Assembly (NCBI RefSeq): GCF_014205845.1 | Contig: NZ_JACHCR010000007.1 | Coordinates: 1 to 64,000, forward strand | Direction of reading: 5' to 3' | DNA length: 64,000 bases | DNA from: Mucilaginibacter cryoferens | GTDB lineage: Bacteria > Bacteroidota > Bacteroidia > Sphingobacteriales > Sphingobacteriaceae | Shown here: one piece after another, positions 17,802 to 26,157 of the stretch | Layout of the letters: each line of letters starts with the position of its first letter | Numbering within the stretch: position 1 is the stretch's first letter | The notes under the pieces: generated by a model | Told to the model about the DNA's origin: nothing | What the model saw: only the letters and a program-made list of their open reading frames with translations | Database searches by the model: none | Made by a program: the position numbers and the translations under genes

Positions 17802-19661
17802 ATGAACTCAAGATACACCTATACGCTGCTTACCTTAATAATAGCATTATACTTTGGCCCTGCACAAGCACAAACAAAGAAACCCGCTAAAAAGGCAACA
17901 GTAAAAACAGCCAAAGCAAAAACACCGGCAAAAAAAACCAGCACCAAAAAGGCTAATGATGCAAGCACCTCAAAAAACCTTGGCGATGCAGCGGCAAAAG
18001 CGGCGCAGGATACCACCAAAAAAGGCGGTGCCAATGGCAATAACCCCGCAAATGAAGGTAGCCTATCTGAAGAGATAATAGTAACAACGGCCTACAAACC
18101 GGTACTGGCCGATGCGGTAAAAATTCGCCGCAACCCCGATCTGGAAGATAAAGTGCCATTTAAAGCGCCGCTGGCTTATACGCCTTTAGATAAAAAGCTT
18201 GACCAAGATTCGGAAATTAAACAGTTGGAAGCACAAAAAAGACCAACCGAACAAGACTCGGTATTACTTAACAACTATGTAAAAGCGGGCATTGGAAGTT
18301 TAAAAACTCTATATGGCGAAGCCTACTTCGGTAACGGTCGCGACCAGGCTTTACAGGTTGGTGGTTTTCTTAAACACTTTTCGCAATCTGGCTCATGGGA
18401 AAAACAAACCGAAAGTAAAGACCAGGTTGGTGTATTTATTAAAAGCATCAACTCAGAAAACACCATTAGCGGTCGTTTAGATTATAAACGTCAGGGTAAT
18501 TATTTTTACGGTCACCCAGATTCTATTCCGCTTACCTTCACCCCTAAAAAACAATATTTTAATGATATCAGCGGCGAAGTTGAGCTGGCCAAAAACTTTA
18601 AAAACGTTGAAAATGATTTTACTTACGCGGTAAAATTAAAAGCCAATGCCTTTAGCAACGCTTACCAGGCACGCGAAAGCAATATCGTAATATCGGGCTT
18701 TGTAAACCAAACCATTAAACAGTTTTACGCGGGTTTAAGCGCTTCTGTTGATCTGAGCAACCCAAAAGATAGTGCTTACAAATTAAACAACAGCATTCTG
18801 CGGTTAAATCCCTACATCAAATTTCAGGGCCCTAACTATAAAATAGACGCGGGTATAAACATAGCCAAGGAGTTTGGCGATTTCGATCGCTTTTACGTTT
18901 TCCCGGCCGCTAAACTGGAGTACCAGGTGATCCCTAAATATGTGCGCCTGTTTGTAGAAGCCAAAGGCGATGTAAACCGCTCATCCATCCGCGATTTTGC
19001 CAACATTAACCCATACCTTGATCAAAACATCCAGATTAAAAACTCGGTTGATCAGTTAGATATCAGTGCAGGTTTAAAAGGAACCCTTGCACCGGGCTTA
19101 AGCTTTAAAGCATCTGTTTTCCGCAATAGCGTAAAAGATATGCCACTATTTGTGAGCAATCAAACCGCGCAGGGTTACAAGTTCCAAGTAATTTATGACA
19201 ATGGGCGCTCGCGTGTAAACGGCTTTAACGGCGAGCTCGATTTTAAAGCTACCGACGACGTAAACATATTTGGCCGCGTAGAGTTTAAAGATTACTCCAT
19301 GGCTACCGAAAAACAAGCATGGAACCTGCCTAAGTTTTTGTTAACCGCGGGTACAGCAATCCATATTAACAGCAAAGTGAGCATAACCGGATCATTATTG
19401 ATTCGCGGTAACACCTACGACAGGCCTTATGGTATTGTTCCGGGCCCGTTGGGTACGCCTACAACAAGTACGGCATTACTTACCGCAAACCGTTCTATTG
19501 CATCTTTTGCAGATCTTAATGGTGGTGTAGAGTACCGTGTAACCCCGGTAATTACAGTATTTGCACAGGCAAATAACATTTTAAACTCAGGTTATCAAAA
19601 CTGGATATACTATCCTAACTACGGATTTAATATCTTTGGCGGCGTTGGTTTCTCGTTTTAA
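17802..19661 (+). CDS. TonB-receptor-like outer membrane barrel
   Basis: A 619-residue exported protein. The signal peptide ends near residue 24 (PAQAQ). A Lys/Ala/Thr-rich low-complexity linker (residues 25-70) follows, then SLSEEIIVTTAYKPVLADAVKIRRNPDL near residue 88. That segment looks like a TonB box plus the start of a plug, but no full plug domain follows. The remainder is beta-barrel-like (FGRVEFKDYS, TVFAQANNILN) ending FNIFGGVGFSF with C-terminal Phe. It lies 36 bases after the TPR gene and 37 before the HU-SPOR gene. It is likely the outer-membrane partner of the ExbBD/TonB-like proteins downstream rather than a nutrient receptor; this is inference from the fixed context. Confidence 0.7.
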   Translation: MNSRYTYTLLTLIIALYFGPAQAQTKKPAKKATVKTAKAKTPAKKTSTKKANDASTSKNLGDAAAKAAQDTTKKGGANGNNPANEGSLSEEIIVTTAYKPVLADAVKIRRNPDLEDKVPFKAPLAYTPLDKKLDQDSEIKQLEAQKRPTEQDSVLLNNYVKAGIGSLKTLYGEAYFGNGRDQALQVGGFLKHFSQSGSWEKQTESKDQVGVFIKSINSENTISGRLDYKRQGNYFYGHPDSIPLTFTPKKQYFNDISGEVELAKNFKNVENDFTYAVKLKANAFSNAYQARESNIVISGFVNQTIKQFYAGLSASVDLSNPKDSAYKLNNSILRLNPYIKFQGPNYKIDAGINIAKEFGDFDRFYVFPAAKLEYQVIPKYVRLFVEAKGDVNRSSIRDFANINPYLDQNIQIKNSVDQLDISAGLKGTLAPGLSFKASVFRNSVKDMPLFVSNQTAQGYKFQVIYDNGRSRVNGFNGELDFKATDDVNIFGRVEFKDYSMATEKQAWNLPKFLLTAGTAIHINSKVSITGSLLIRGNTYDRPYGIVPGPLGTPTTSTALLTANRSIASFADLNGGVEYRVTPVITVFAQANNILNSGYQNWIYYPNYGFNIFGGVGFSF

Positions 19662-19697
19662 GATTTTAAACACTGCAACAAACCGTATTTTTAACAA

Positions 19698-20825
19698 ATG
19701 GATATAGCCAATTACTTAAGTGAACTGTTAGGTCGGCACGGCGAAATAAGCGTGCCGGGGCTGGGCTATTTTGTGCATGTACGTGTAAGCGCCCATTATA
19801 ACGATGCAGAACGCAAGTTTTATCCACCCGGTTATAAAATTCAATTTGACCCCCAAAGTGTTGAGGGTGATGAAAAACTAACGCAATATATTGCCGAAAA
19901 GAAAAAGATCTCGCTGGCATCGTCAAAATACTTTACCGATAAATACATCACCTCTCTTAAGCAGGAAGTATCGTTACAGGAAGTAAACTTTGCAGACCTT
20001 GGCTGGTTTTTTATGGATAAAGGCCGGATAGCCTTTAAATCTAAAATAAGTAATACCGATAATGCTCTTTTTTATGGTTACGAGCCCATCAGCATAAAAA
20101 AATTAAACCAAACTGCCGAACCCGAAGTACAGCCCCAGGCACCTGCCCCGGTTTTAGCCTCGGCAACACCGGTAAGTATTGCAGATTCGGCACCGGCGGT
20201 TGTGGCCGAGCCTTTACCGCTGCCACCGCCTATCCGCGAGATCAGGGTACCGGCGCAAACTGTTGAGCAGCCCCAGGAGTACATTGATGAAGAACCCGCA
20301 CAAAAGCGAGGCGTAAGCATTTGGATAATTGTGCTTATAATACTCATTGCTTTAAGTGCAGCCGGTTTTGGTGTTTATAAATATAAACCGCAATGGCTGC
20401 AATTGAGCAAAGGCGAAGAAATGCAGTTACCCCCACAACCAAAGGCAAGCCCGGTTATTAAACCAGATACAGACAGCCTTAAGACAGTTGCTAAACCGGC
20501 AGATTCGGTTAAGGCAATTTCTAAACCCGATTCGGCGTTAAAGAAAGCGGTACCTGTTGCAGATACCGTTGCAACACCAACATTTGTAATTTTTGTAGGT
20601 TCGTTTAAAACGCAATCAAAAAGCGCGGAGTTTTTAAAAGACCTGAAAGCTAAAGGTGTTGATGCAAGAATACTATCGGGACCCGGTACAGGTAGGCGCA
20701 TTAAGGTTGTTGTAGGCAGCTTTGCCACATCGGCAGAAGCAGAAGCAGAAAGACATAAATTAATTGATTCTAAAAAGATAGACAAAGATTCATATTCGCA
20801 ACAAATCACTAACCCTAAGAAATGA
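19698..20825 (+). CDS. HU-CCDC81-like / SPOR domain membrane protein
   Basis: A 375-residue bitopic protein. Residues 1-135 match the two HU-like domains of the bacterial HU-CCDC81 type (YLSELLGRHGEISVPGLG, FYPPGYKIQFDPQ, then LQEVNFADLGWFF). A Pro/Ala-rich linker runs to residue 200, a transmembrane helix spans about 206-227, and a SPOR domain occupies about 299-372 (FVIFVGSFKTQSKSAEFLKD, then KVVVGSFATSAEAE). SPOR domains bind denuded peptidoglycan at division sites. The HU part would be cytoplasmic and the SPOR part periplasmic. Its stop overlaps the start of the ExbB/TolQ gene (ATGA). It probably links the Tol-like machine to the septum. Confidence 0.85.
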   Translation: MDIANYLSELLGRHGEISVPGLGYFVHVRVSAHYNDAERKFYPPGYKIQFDPQSVEGDEKLTQYIAEKKKISLASSKYFTDKYITSLKQEVSLQEVNFADLGWFFMDKGRIAFKSKISNTDNALFYGYEPISIKKLNQTAEPEVQPQAPAPVLASATPVSIADSAPAVVAEPLPLPPPIREIRVPAQTVEQPQEYIDEEPAQKRGVSIWIIVLIILIALSAAGFGVYKYKPQWLQLSKGEEMQLPPQPKASPVIKPDTDSLKTVAKPADSVKAISKPDSALKKAVPVADTVATPTFVIFVGSFKTQSKSAEFLKDLKAKGVDARILSGPGTGRRIKVVVGSFATSAEAEAERHKLIDSKKIDKDSYSQQITNPKK

Positions 20826-21538
20826 CTTTATTATTAGTACAGCAAGTAGCAGATACCGCAAAGCACTTAATAGATACCGCTAACCATGTAGCCGGGCAAA
20901 CCGCCGCGCTACCTACAGAAGAATTACGTTTTGGCGACCTGCTGATAAAAGGCGGCTGGGTAATGGTACCTATAGGTATATTGGCAGTACTTGGCCTGGT
21001 TATATTTTTTGAACGCTATTTTACCATTCGTAAAGCATCACGTAACGAATCGAACCTGATGGTACAGGTACGTTCGAGCATCCACTCGGGCAACCTCGAA
21101 TCGGCTATCGCTATTTGCCGTAACAGCAATACGCCGTTAGGCAGAATGCTGCAAAAAGGAATGCTGCGCATTGGTAGGCCTATAAAAGATATTGAAGGCG
21201 CTATTGAAAACATTGGCAAGCTGGAAGTATCTAAACTGGAAAAAAACATTGGTATTTTGGGTATAGTAGCCGGTATTGCACCCATGTTTGGTTTCCTGGG
21301 TACTATTGCCGGGGTAATCAAAATATTTTATGATATCTCCAAAACCGATAACATCAGCATGGGTGTTATATCGGGTGGTTTATATGTAAAAATGGTAACA
21401 TCGGCAGCTGGCTTATTTGTTGGTATAGTGGCCTATGTTTGCTACCACATTTTAAATATGATGGTTGATAAAGTGATTCTTAAACTTGAAACTGATGCCA
21501 TTGAATTTATTGACCTGTTAGAGGAGCCAAGCAAATGA
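20822..21538 (+). CDS. MotA/TolQ/ExbB proton channel protein
   Basis: A 238-residue inner-membrane protein with three helices: about 42-63, 136-162 (GIVAGIAPMFGFLGTIAGVIKIF) and 177-205. The GFLGTIAGVI segment and the following SxGLYVKMVTSAAGLFVGI are the family signature for the proton-channel subunit. The first 35 residues form a longer periplasmic N-terminus than in E. coli ExbB. It overlaps genes on both sides by 4 bases, so it is translated together with the HU-SPOR and ExbD/TolR genes. It forms the motor with the next gene product, energised by proton flow. Confidence 0.9.
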   Translation: MTLLLVQQVADTAKHLIDTANHVAGQTAALPTEELRFGDLLIKGGWVMVPIGILAVLGLVIFFERYFTIRKASRNESNLMVQVRSSIHSGNLESAIAICRNSNTPLGRMLQKGMLRIGRPIKDIEGAIENIGKLEVSKLEKNIGILGIVAGIAPMFGFLGTIAGVIKIFYDISKTDNISMGVISGGLYVKMVTSAAGLFVGIVAYVCYHILNMMVDKVILKLETDAIEFIDLLEEPSK

Positions 21539-21936
21539 ATTTAAGAAAAAGACATAAGAGCGCATCGGCAGAGGTACATACATCGGCCATGAACGATATC
21601 ATGTTCTTCCTGCTTTTGTTTTTCCTTATTGCCTCAACAGTTACCAACCCTAACGTGGTGAAGCTGGTTTTACCAAAATCATCAAGCGGGCAATCAATCT
21701 CCAAAAAAACAATAAACGTAGCCATCACCAAAGATCTGGTGTATACGGTTGAGAAAAAGGTAGTACCGGTAGATCAGTTGATGACCAACCTATCAACCTA
21801 TAAATCACTATCGAAAGAATTAACCATTGTATTATCGGTTGATAAAACAGTAGCTATACAGGATGTGGTACAGGTTTTAGATATAGCACAAAAATTAAAC
21901 ATAAAACTGGTTTTAGCAACGGAACCGAAAGGGTAG
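21535..21936 (+). CDS. ExbD/TolR biopolymer transport protein
   Basis: A 133-residue protein with a basic cytoplasmic tail (MNLRKRHKS), one helix near residues 21-39 with the conserved proton-accepting Asp21 (MNDIMFFLLLFFLI), and a periplasmic domain (VVPVDQLMTNLS, then LSVDKTVAIQDVVQVLDIAQ). Length and layout match ExbD/TolR. It overlaps the ExbB gene by 4 bases (ATGA). The next gene follows only after a 189-base spacer filled with short repeats. Confidence 0.9.
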   Translation: MNLRKRHKSASAEVHTSAMNDIMFFLLLFFLIASTVTNPNVVKLVLPKSSSGQSISKKTINVAITKDLVYTVEKKVVPVDQLMTNLSTYKSLSKELTIVLSVDKTVAIQDVVQVLDIAQKLNIKLVLATEPKG

Positions 21937-21940
21937 AGCG

Positions 21941-22125
21941 TATCAAGTAGTTAGTATCAAGTAGCAAGTTTTTTTTCGGTGATTCCGGGTCAATTCATAA
22001 AGCTGTCTTGATTCTTGATACTAACTATTTGATACTAAAAAGACAAAGTGTTTTAAAAAGTAATAAAAAGCAAAAAGGTAGCAGTAAAAAGTCTTGATAC
22101 TTGATACTAACTACCTGATACTAAG
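21941..22125. repeat. Dispersed TTGATACTAACTA-type repeats (three copies)
   Basis: Three related words of 27-35 bases, built on CTTGATACTAACTA and TTGATACTAA, sit at 21941-21967 (inverted), 22005-22039 and 22091-22125. The last one abuts the start codon of the TonB-like gene. A fourth copy is at 32098-32131, also ending just before a start codon. No gene is seen in this spacer. Confidence 0.8.
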
Positions 22126-22944
22126 ATGGACTACAGGGAAGAACAAAATAACTATCCGAAGGCGTTTTTGGCAACAGGCATTATTATGGTTGTGCTTATG
22201 GCGGCATGTTATTTTATTGTGTTTCAAAATCCGCCCAAAACCGAGGATGGTACGGGTGGTATACTGGTAAATTACGGCACTACCGACGAAGGTATGGGTA
22301 ACGATTATATGAGTACCGAAGAGCCTTCGGTTGCCGAAAAGGCCAACCATACCAAACCGGATAAGGTTACCCCTGCCCCACCTACCGACGAAAAACCACA
22401 ACCACAGGCAAGCGAAAAAACGGTAGTTACCCAAAATACAGAGGATGCGCCAGAAGTGGCCGCGCCTACCAAAAAGCCAACAACAGCTGTTGCTACAGCA
22501 CAACCTACCAAAACAGTAGCCAAACCTGTAGTAAACCAAAACGCGTTATACAAAGGCAAAGCCACCACCGGCACGGGCGAAGGCGATGGAACCGGTAACA
22601 AACCCGGTAACCAGGGCAAACCAACCGGCAGCACCCTAACCAATAATTACAACGGAACAGGATCTGGCAACGGCGGTAACCTTAACATGTCACAACGCAA
22701 CTTTGTAAGTCGCCCGTCTGTTAGTGACGATAACCGCCAAAGCGGCAAAATAATGGTTGATATACGGGTTGATAAAGATGGTAACGTGGTTTATGCACGT
22801 GCAGGCGCGCGCGGCACAACCATATCTGATGCTGGCTTACTCCAAAAATGCGAGGATGCCGTACTCCACTCCAAATTAAACTCACTCGATTCGGCGCCTG
22901 ATACACAACAGGGTACCGTGGTGTTTGTGTTTAAGGTAAATTAA
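22126..22944 (+). CDS. TonB/TolA-like energy transducer
   Basis: A 272-residue bitopic protein: short cytoplasmic N-terminus, one helix near residues 14-34, then a long Pro/Lys/Thr- and Gly/Asn-rich periplasmic linker (residues 40-185) and a compact C-terminal domain (SGKIMVDIRVDKDGNVVYARAGARG, then TVVFVFKV) that looks like the TonB C-terminal fold. No His residue pairs with the SHLS-type TonB helix. It completes the ExbB-ExbD-TonB set and probably contacts the outer-membrane barrel or a lipoprotein. It could equally be called TolA-like; the sequence does not decide. Confidence 0.75.
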   Translation: MDYREEQNNYPKAFLATGIIMVVLMAACYFIVFQNPPKTEDGTGGILVNYGTTDEGMGNDYMSTEEPSVAEKANHTKPDKVTPAPPTDEKPQPQASEKTVVTQNTEDAPEVAAPTKKPTTAVATAQPTKTVAKPVVNQNALYKGKATTGTGEGDGTGNKPGNQGKPTGSTLTNNYNGTGSGNGGNLNMSQRNFVSRPSVSDDNRQSGKIMVDIRVDKDGNVVYARAGARGTTISDAGLLQKCEDAVLHSKLNSLDSAPDTQQGTVVFVFKVN

Positions 22945-23063
22945 TTTCAGTTTGCAGTTTTGAGTTTGCAGTTTGCACGCTTAAGTTATAGCTTTGATTT
23001 TAATTACTGCTAACCGGATACCGTGCCTTGCCAACAGCGGGCCTCCAACCGCGAACTGAATAA

Positions 23064-24371
23064 ATGAACTACGCAGAAACCATCCAATACCTATACACCC
23101 AGCTCCCTATGTTTACGCGGGATGGGGCATCGGCTTATAAGGCCAACCTGGATAACACCATTGAGCTTTGTAACCGCCTGGATAATCCACAGCATAAATT
23201 TAAGAGCGTACACATTGCTGGTACCAACGGCAAGGGTTCTACATCGCACATGCTGGCAGCCGTATTGCAAACAGCAGGTTATAAAACCGGCTTATACACC
23301 TCACCCCACCTTAAAGACTTTCGCGAACGTATCCGTATTAACGGGCAAATGATAAGCGAACAATCTGTTATTGATTTTGTGGGGGCTCATCAGCCGGATT
23401 TTGACGAGATTCAGCCCTCATTTTTTGAAATGACGGTGGGCCTGGCCTTTGATATCTTCGCGAAAGAAAAGGTAGACATAGCCATTATTGAAGTAGGACT
23501 GGGCGGCAGGCTCGACTCTACCAACATTATACATCCCCTCCTATCCATAATTACCAACATCGGCTGGGACCACATGAACCTGCTGGGCAACACCCTACCA
23601 CTGATAGCCGGCGAAAAAGCAGGCATCATTAAACCCGACATCCCGGTTATTATAGGCGAAAATCAACCCGAAACGGCACAGGTATTTATTGATAAGGCCG
23701 CCTCAGTTGGTACCGCTATTTCGTTTGCATCGGATGTGTGGGAAATTGAAAATTCAAAATTCAAAATTCAAAATTCAAAATTACTTGACTTAACCATAGC
23801 CAAAAACCTGTCACTTGTTGATCAGAACTCAGCACTCAACTTAAAACTCGATCTTACCGGTTCTTATCAGCTTAAAAATGTAAAAACGGTATTGTCGGCG
23901 GTAGAAGCGTTGCGTTTGCAAGGCTTTAATATTACCGATGATGCGGTTATAGCTGCATTATCGCAGGTAAAAACCCTCACCGGCTTGCATGGTCGCTGGG
24001 AAACTTTAACCCATCATCCGCTTACTATTTGCGATACCGGGCATAACCCCGATGGCATACAGGAAGTACTGAAAAACATTGCCTCGGTTAATTACAAGCA
24101 CCTCCATTTTGTTATAGGGATGGTGAACGACAAAGATATTACCAAGGTACTGGCCATGTTACCCAGCAATGCCACCTACTATTTTTGCAAGCCCGATATC
24201 CCGAGAGGCCTGGAGGCCGAAAGCTTACAGCTTAGCGCAGAAAGCTTTGGTTTGCAGGGCGAAGCTTATACTTCGGTAAAAGAGGCGTTGCAGGCAGCTC
24301 AAGCTAATGCAGACGAAAACGACCTGGTTTTTGTAGGTGGCAGTACTTTTGTGGTTGCGGAAGTTGTTTAG
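23064..24371 (+). CDS. folC: Bifunctional folylpolyglutamate / dihydrofolate synthase
   Basis: A 435-residue Mur-ligase-family enzyme that adds glutamate to dihydropteroate or folates (ATP-dependent, cytosolic). The P-loop GTNGKGST is at residues 53-60, followed by GLYTSPHLKDFRERIRING, the metal-binding segment EVGLGGRLDSTN near 148 and the C-terminal domain motifs HGRWE near 315 and DTGHNPDG near 327. Residues about 229-240 are encoded by an in-frame heptanucleotide repeat that creates an Asn/Ser/Lys/Gln-rich insert between the two domains. It stands 119 bases after the TonB-like gene and may be its downstream neighbour by conserved gene order rather than by function. Confidence 0.92.
   Translation: MNYAETIQYLYTQLPMFTRDGASAYKANLDNTIELCNRLDNPQHKFKSVHIAGTNGKGSTSHMLAAVLQTAGYKTGLYTSPHLKDFRERIRINGQMISEQSVIDFVGAHQPDFDEIQPSFFEMTVGLAFDIFAKEKVDIAIIEVGLGGRLDSTNIIHPLLSIITNIGWDHMNLLGNTLPLIAGEKAGIIKPDIPVIIGENQPETAQVFIDKAASVGTAISFASDVWEIENSKFKIQNSKLLDLTIAKNLSLVDQNSALNLKLDLTGSYQLKNVKTVLSAVEALRLQGFNITDDAVIAALSQVKTLTGLHGRWETLTHHPLTICDTGHNPDGIQEVLKNIASVNYKHLHFVIGMVNDKDITKVLAMLPSNATYYFCKPDIPRGLEAESLQLSAESFGLQGEAYTSVKEALQAAQANADENDLVFVGGSTFVVAEVV
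23742..23783 (+). repeat. In-frame heptanucleotide repeat inside folC
   Basis: Six consecutive 7-base units: GAAATTG, four AAAATTC (23749-23776) and AAAATTA. Because 7 is not a multiple of 3, gain or loss of one unit would shift the folC frame. Confidence 0.95.
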
Positions 24372-24380
24372 TGTTGAAGA

Positions 24381-24911
24381 TTACGGGAGTCTGGTAATTT
24401 TAAACCAGCAATGCGGTGTTCCATTGAGTTCAAAATTTTCTATATAGATCAAACCCGATTTTTGCAATGCTTTTTGGGAGGCGATATTGTCAACATCGGC
24501 CATGCCATAAATTTCATCGAGTTCGAGCCCATCAAAACCATATTTGATGGAGGCTATCGCAGCTTCGGTAGCATAGCCTTTGCCCCAGTAACGCTTAATT
24601 AAACGATAGCCTACATCGTGAAAGTTGCGGTGCCCATTCCTGGTATCGGTCATAAACTTCAATCCGGCCCACCCCATAAAGTTGCCGGTAGCTTTATCAA
24701 TAACCGCCCAGCGGCCAATATTAAAGTCGATGTATTGCTGCCTGATTACGGATATAGTTTCCCGGCTTTCTTCAATAGTTTTAACGGGCTGATTACCCAA
24801 AAAACGGTGTACTTCAGCATCAGAGTCAAGCTCAAACATGCCCTCCGCATCTGTAGGTAATAATTCACGTAAAATCAAACGCCCGGTCTCTATATAAGCT
24901 TCCATCGCCAT
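24381..24911 (-). CDS. GNAT N-acetyltransferase, RimJ/RimL type
   Basis: A 176-residue acetyl-CoA-dependent acetyltransferase. IETGRLILREL at the N-terminus, the central GRWAVIDKATGNFMGWAGLKF, and DVGYRLIKRYWGKGYATEAAIASIKYGF (acetyl-CoA-binding motif A, R/Q-x-x-G-x-G/A) near residues 100-126 are typical of the RimJ/RimL group. The end (SQKALQKSGLIYIENF) matches motif B. It is convergent with folC with only 9 bases between stops. Targets in this group range from ribosomal proteins to small amines; this one is unknown. Confidence 0.85.
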   Translation of the reverse strand: MAMEAYIETGRLILRELLPTDAEGMFELDSDAEVHRFLGNQPVKTIEESRETISVIRQQYIDFNIGRWAVIDKATGNFMGWAGLKFMTDTRNGHRNFHDVGYRLIKRYWGKGYATEAAIASIKYGFDGLELDEIYGMADVDNIASQKALQKSGLIYIENFELNGTPHCWFKITRLP

Positions 24912-25032
24912 AATTGTGCTATTTTGATTATAGGCGTAAATTTATTACATTTTCATAAAGCCATCTAAAAACTCTGATTAAAATTCTATTTTTACGAACA
25001 TCAAAAACATTGAATCCTTACCTTTTATAGAT

Positions 25033-26022
25033 ATGACATACGTACCATCTGCAGACAGATACAAAAAAATGCAATACCGCCGTTGTGGTAACAGCGGCAT
25101 TAAGTTACCGGCAATTTCGCTGGGCTTGTGGCACAATTTCGGGCATGTTGATGTAACCGAAAACTACCGCAAAATTTTACACCTTGCCTTCGATAGTGGT
25201 ATTACCCATTTCGATCTGGCCAACAACTACGGGCCGCCTCCGGGCTCGGCCGAAGAAAATTTTGGTCGTATTTTAAAAGAAGATTTCCGTGGCTACCGCG
25301 ATGAGATGATCATCAGCAGCAAAGCCGGCTATACCATGTGGGATGGCCCTTACGGTGATTGGGGTTCAAAAAAATACCTGGTTGCCAGTTTAGATCAAAG
25401 TTTACAGCGTATGGGTTTAGAGTATGTTGATATTTTTTATCACCACCGCCCAGATCCAGAAACACCGCTTGAAGAAACTATGGCCGCGCTTGATCTCATC
25501 GTTCGCCAGGGCAAAGCTTTGTACGCAGGCGTATCCAACTATCCCGCCGATCTTGCTGCAAAAGCCATTAAAATATTAAAGGAATTGGGTACACCATGCC
25601 TTATCCATCAACCGAAATACTCCATGTTTGAGCGTTGGGCCGAGGGCGGTTTAATGGATGTACTGGGCAACGAAGGTGTTGGCTGTATTCCGTTTTCGCC
25701 ATTGGCGCAAGGTTTATTAACCAACAAATACCTGCACGGTATTCCTGAGGACTCGAGAGCGGCAAAAGCAACCGGCTTTTTACAGGTTGCCCAAATAACA
25801 GACGAGCGCCTGAGCCAGATAAAACGCCTTAACGATCTGGCCCTGCAACGCGGCCAAACACTGGCGCAAATGGCACTGGCCTGGTTGCTGAAAGACAACC
25901 GCGTTACATCGGTATTGATAGGCGCAAGCCGCGCCGAGCAGCTGGCCGATTCTTTAAAAGCACTGGATAATATTGTTTTCTCTGCCGATGAACTGGCGCA
26001 GATAGAAACGATATTGGCCTAG
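25033..26022 (+). CDS. Aldo/keto reductase, YghZ (L-glyceraldehyde 3-phosphate reductase) type
   Basis: A 329-residue cytosolic NADPH-dependent reductase. MQYRRCGNSGIKLPAISLGLW, the catalytic-tetrad segments FDLANNYGPPPGSAE (Asp/Tyr) and KAGYTMWDGPYGDWGSKKYL (Lys) and the HHRPDPETPLEETM loop identify the YghZ/AKR14 subgroup; the NADP-binding end VLIGASRAEQLADSL is present. Length is as expected. The family reduces methylglyoxal and L-glyceraldehyde 3-phosphate. A repeat-bearing spacer of 135 bases separates it from the next gene, a Gfo/Idh/MocA oxidoreductase on the same strand. Confidence 0.88.
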   Translation: MTYVPSADRYKKMQYRRCGNSGIKLPAISLGLWHNFGHVDVTENYRKILHLAFDSGITHFDLANNYGPPPGSAEENFGRILKEDFRGYRDEMIISSKAGYTMWDGPYGDWGSKKYLVASLDQSLQRMGLEYVDIFYHHRPDPETPLEETMAALDLIVRQGKALYAGVSNYPADLAAKAIKILKELGTPCLIHQPKYSMFERWAEGGLMDVLGNEGVGCIPFSPLAQGLLTNKYLHGIPEDSRAAKATGFLQVAQITDERLSQIKRLNDLALQRGQTLAQMALAWLLKDNRVTSVLIGASRAEQLADSLKALDNIVFSADELAQIETILA

Positions 26023-26134
26023 CCCTCCGGCCCCCTAAAGGGGGAGTTGGAACCCGACATTAACATTAATACACAATAATTAAACAAAATTAAGTCTCTT
26101 AAAAATCTCCCCTTTAGGGGAGATTTAGAGGGGC
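26023..26134. repeat. Pair of CCCCTTTAGGGG-type palindromes
   Basis: A CCCCCTAAAGGGGG palindrome at about 26031-26044 and a related CTCCCCTTTAGGGGAG at about 26107-26122 flank an AT-rich stretch; the outer GCCCCTC/GGGGC words also pair. This resembles the nested CCCCTCT/AGAGGGG elements at 53333-53441 and 55592-55697. Confidence 0.6.
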
Positions 26135-26157
26135 AGAGACGCAAAGGGGGGCTTCTT

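Noticed and set aside
22126..22944. Calling the transducer gene tonB or tolA by name
   Set aside because: The C-terminal domain is TonB-like but the partner is unknown and the context is Tol-like, so a symbol would be misleading.
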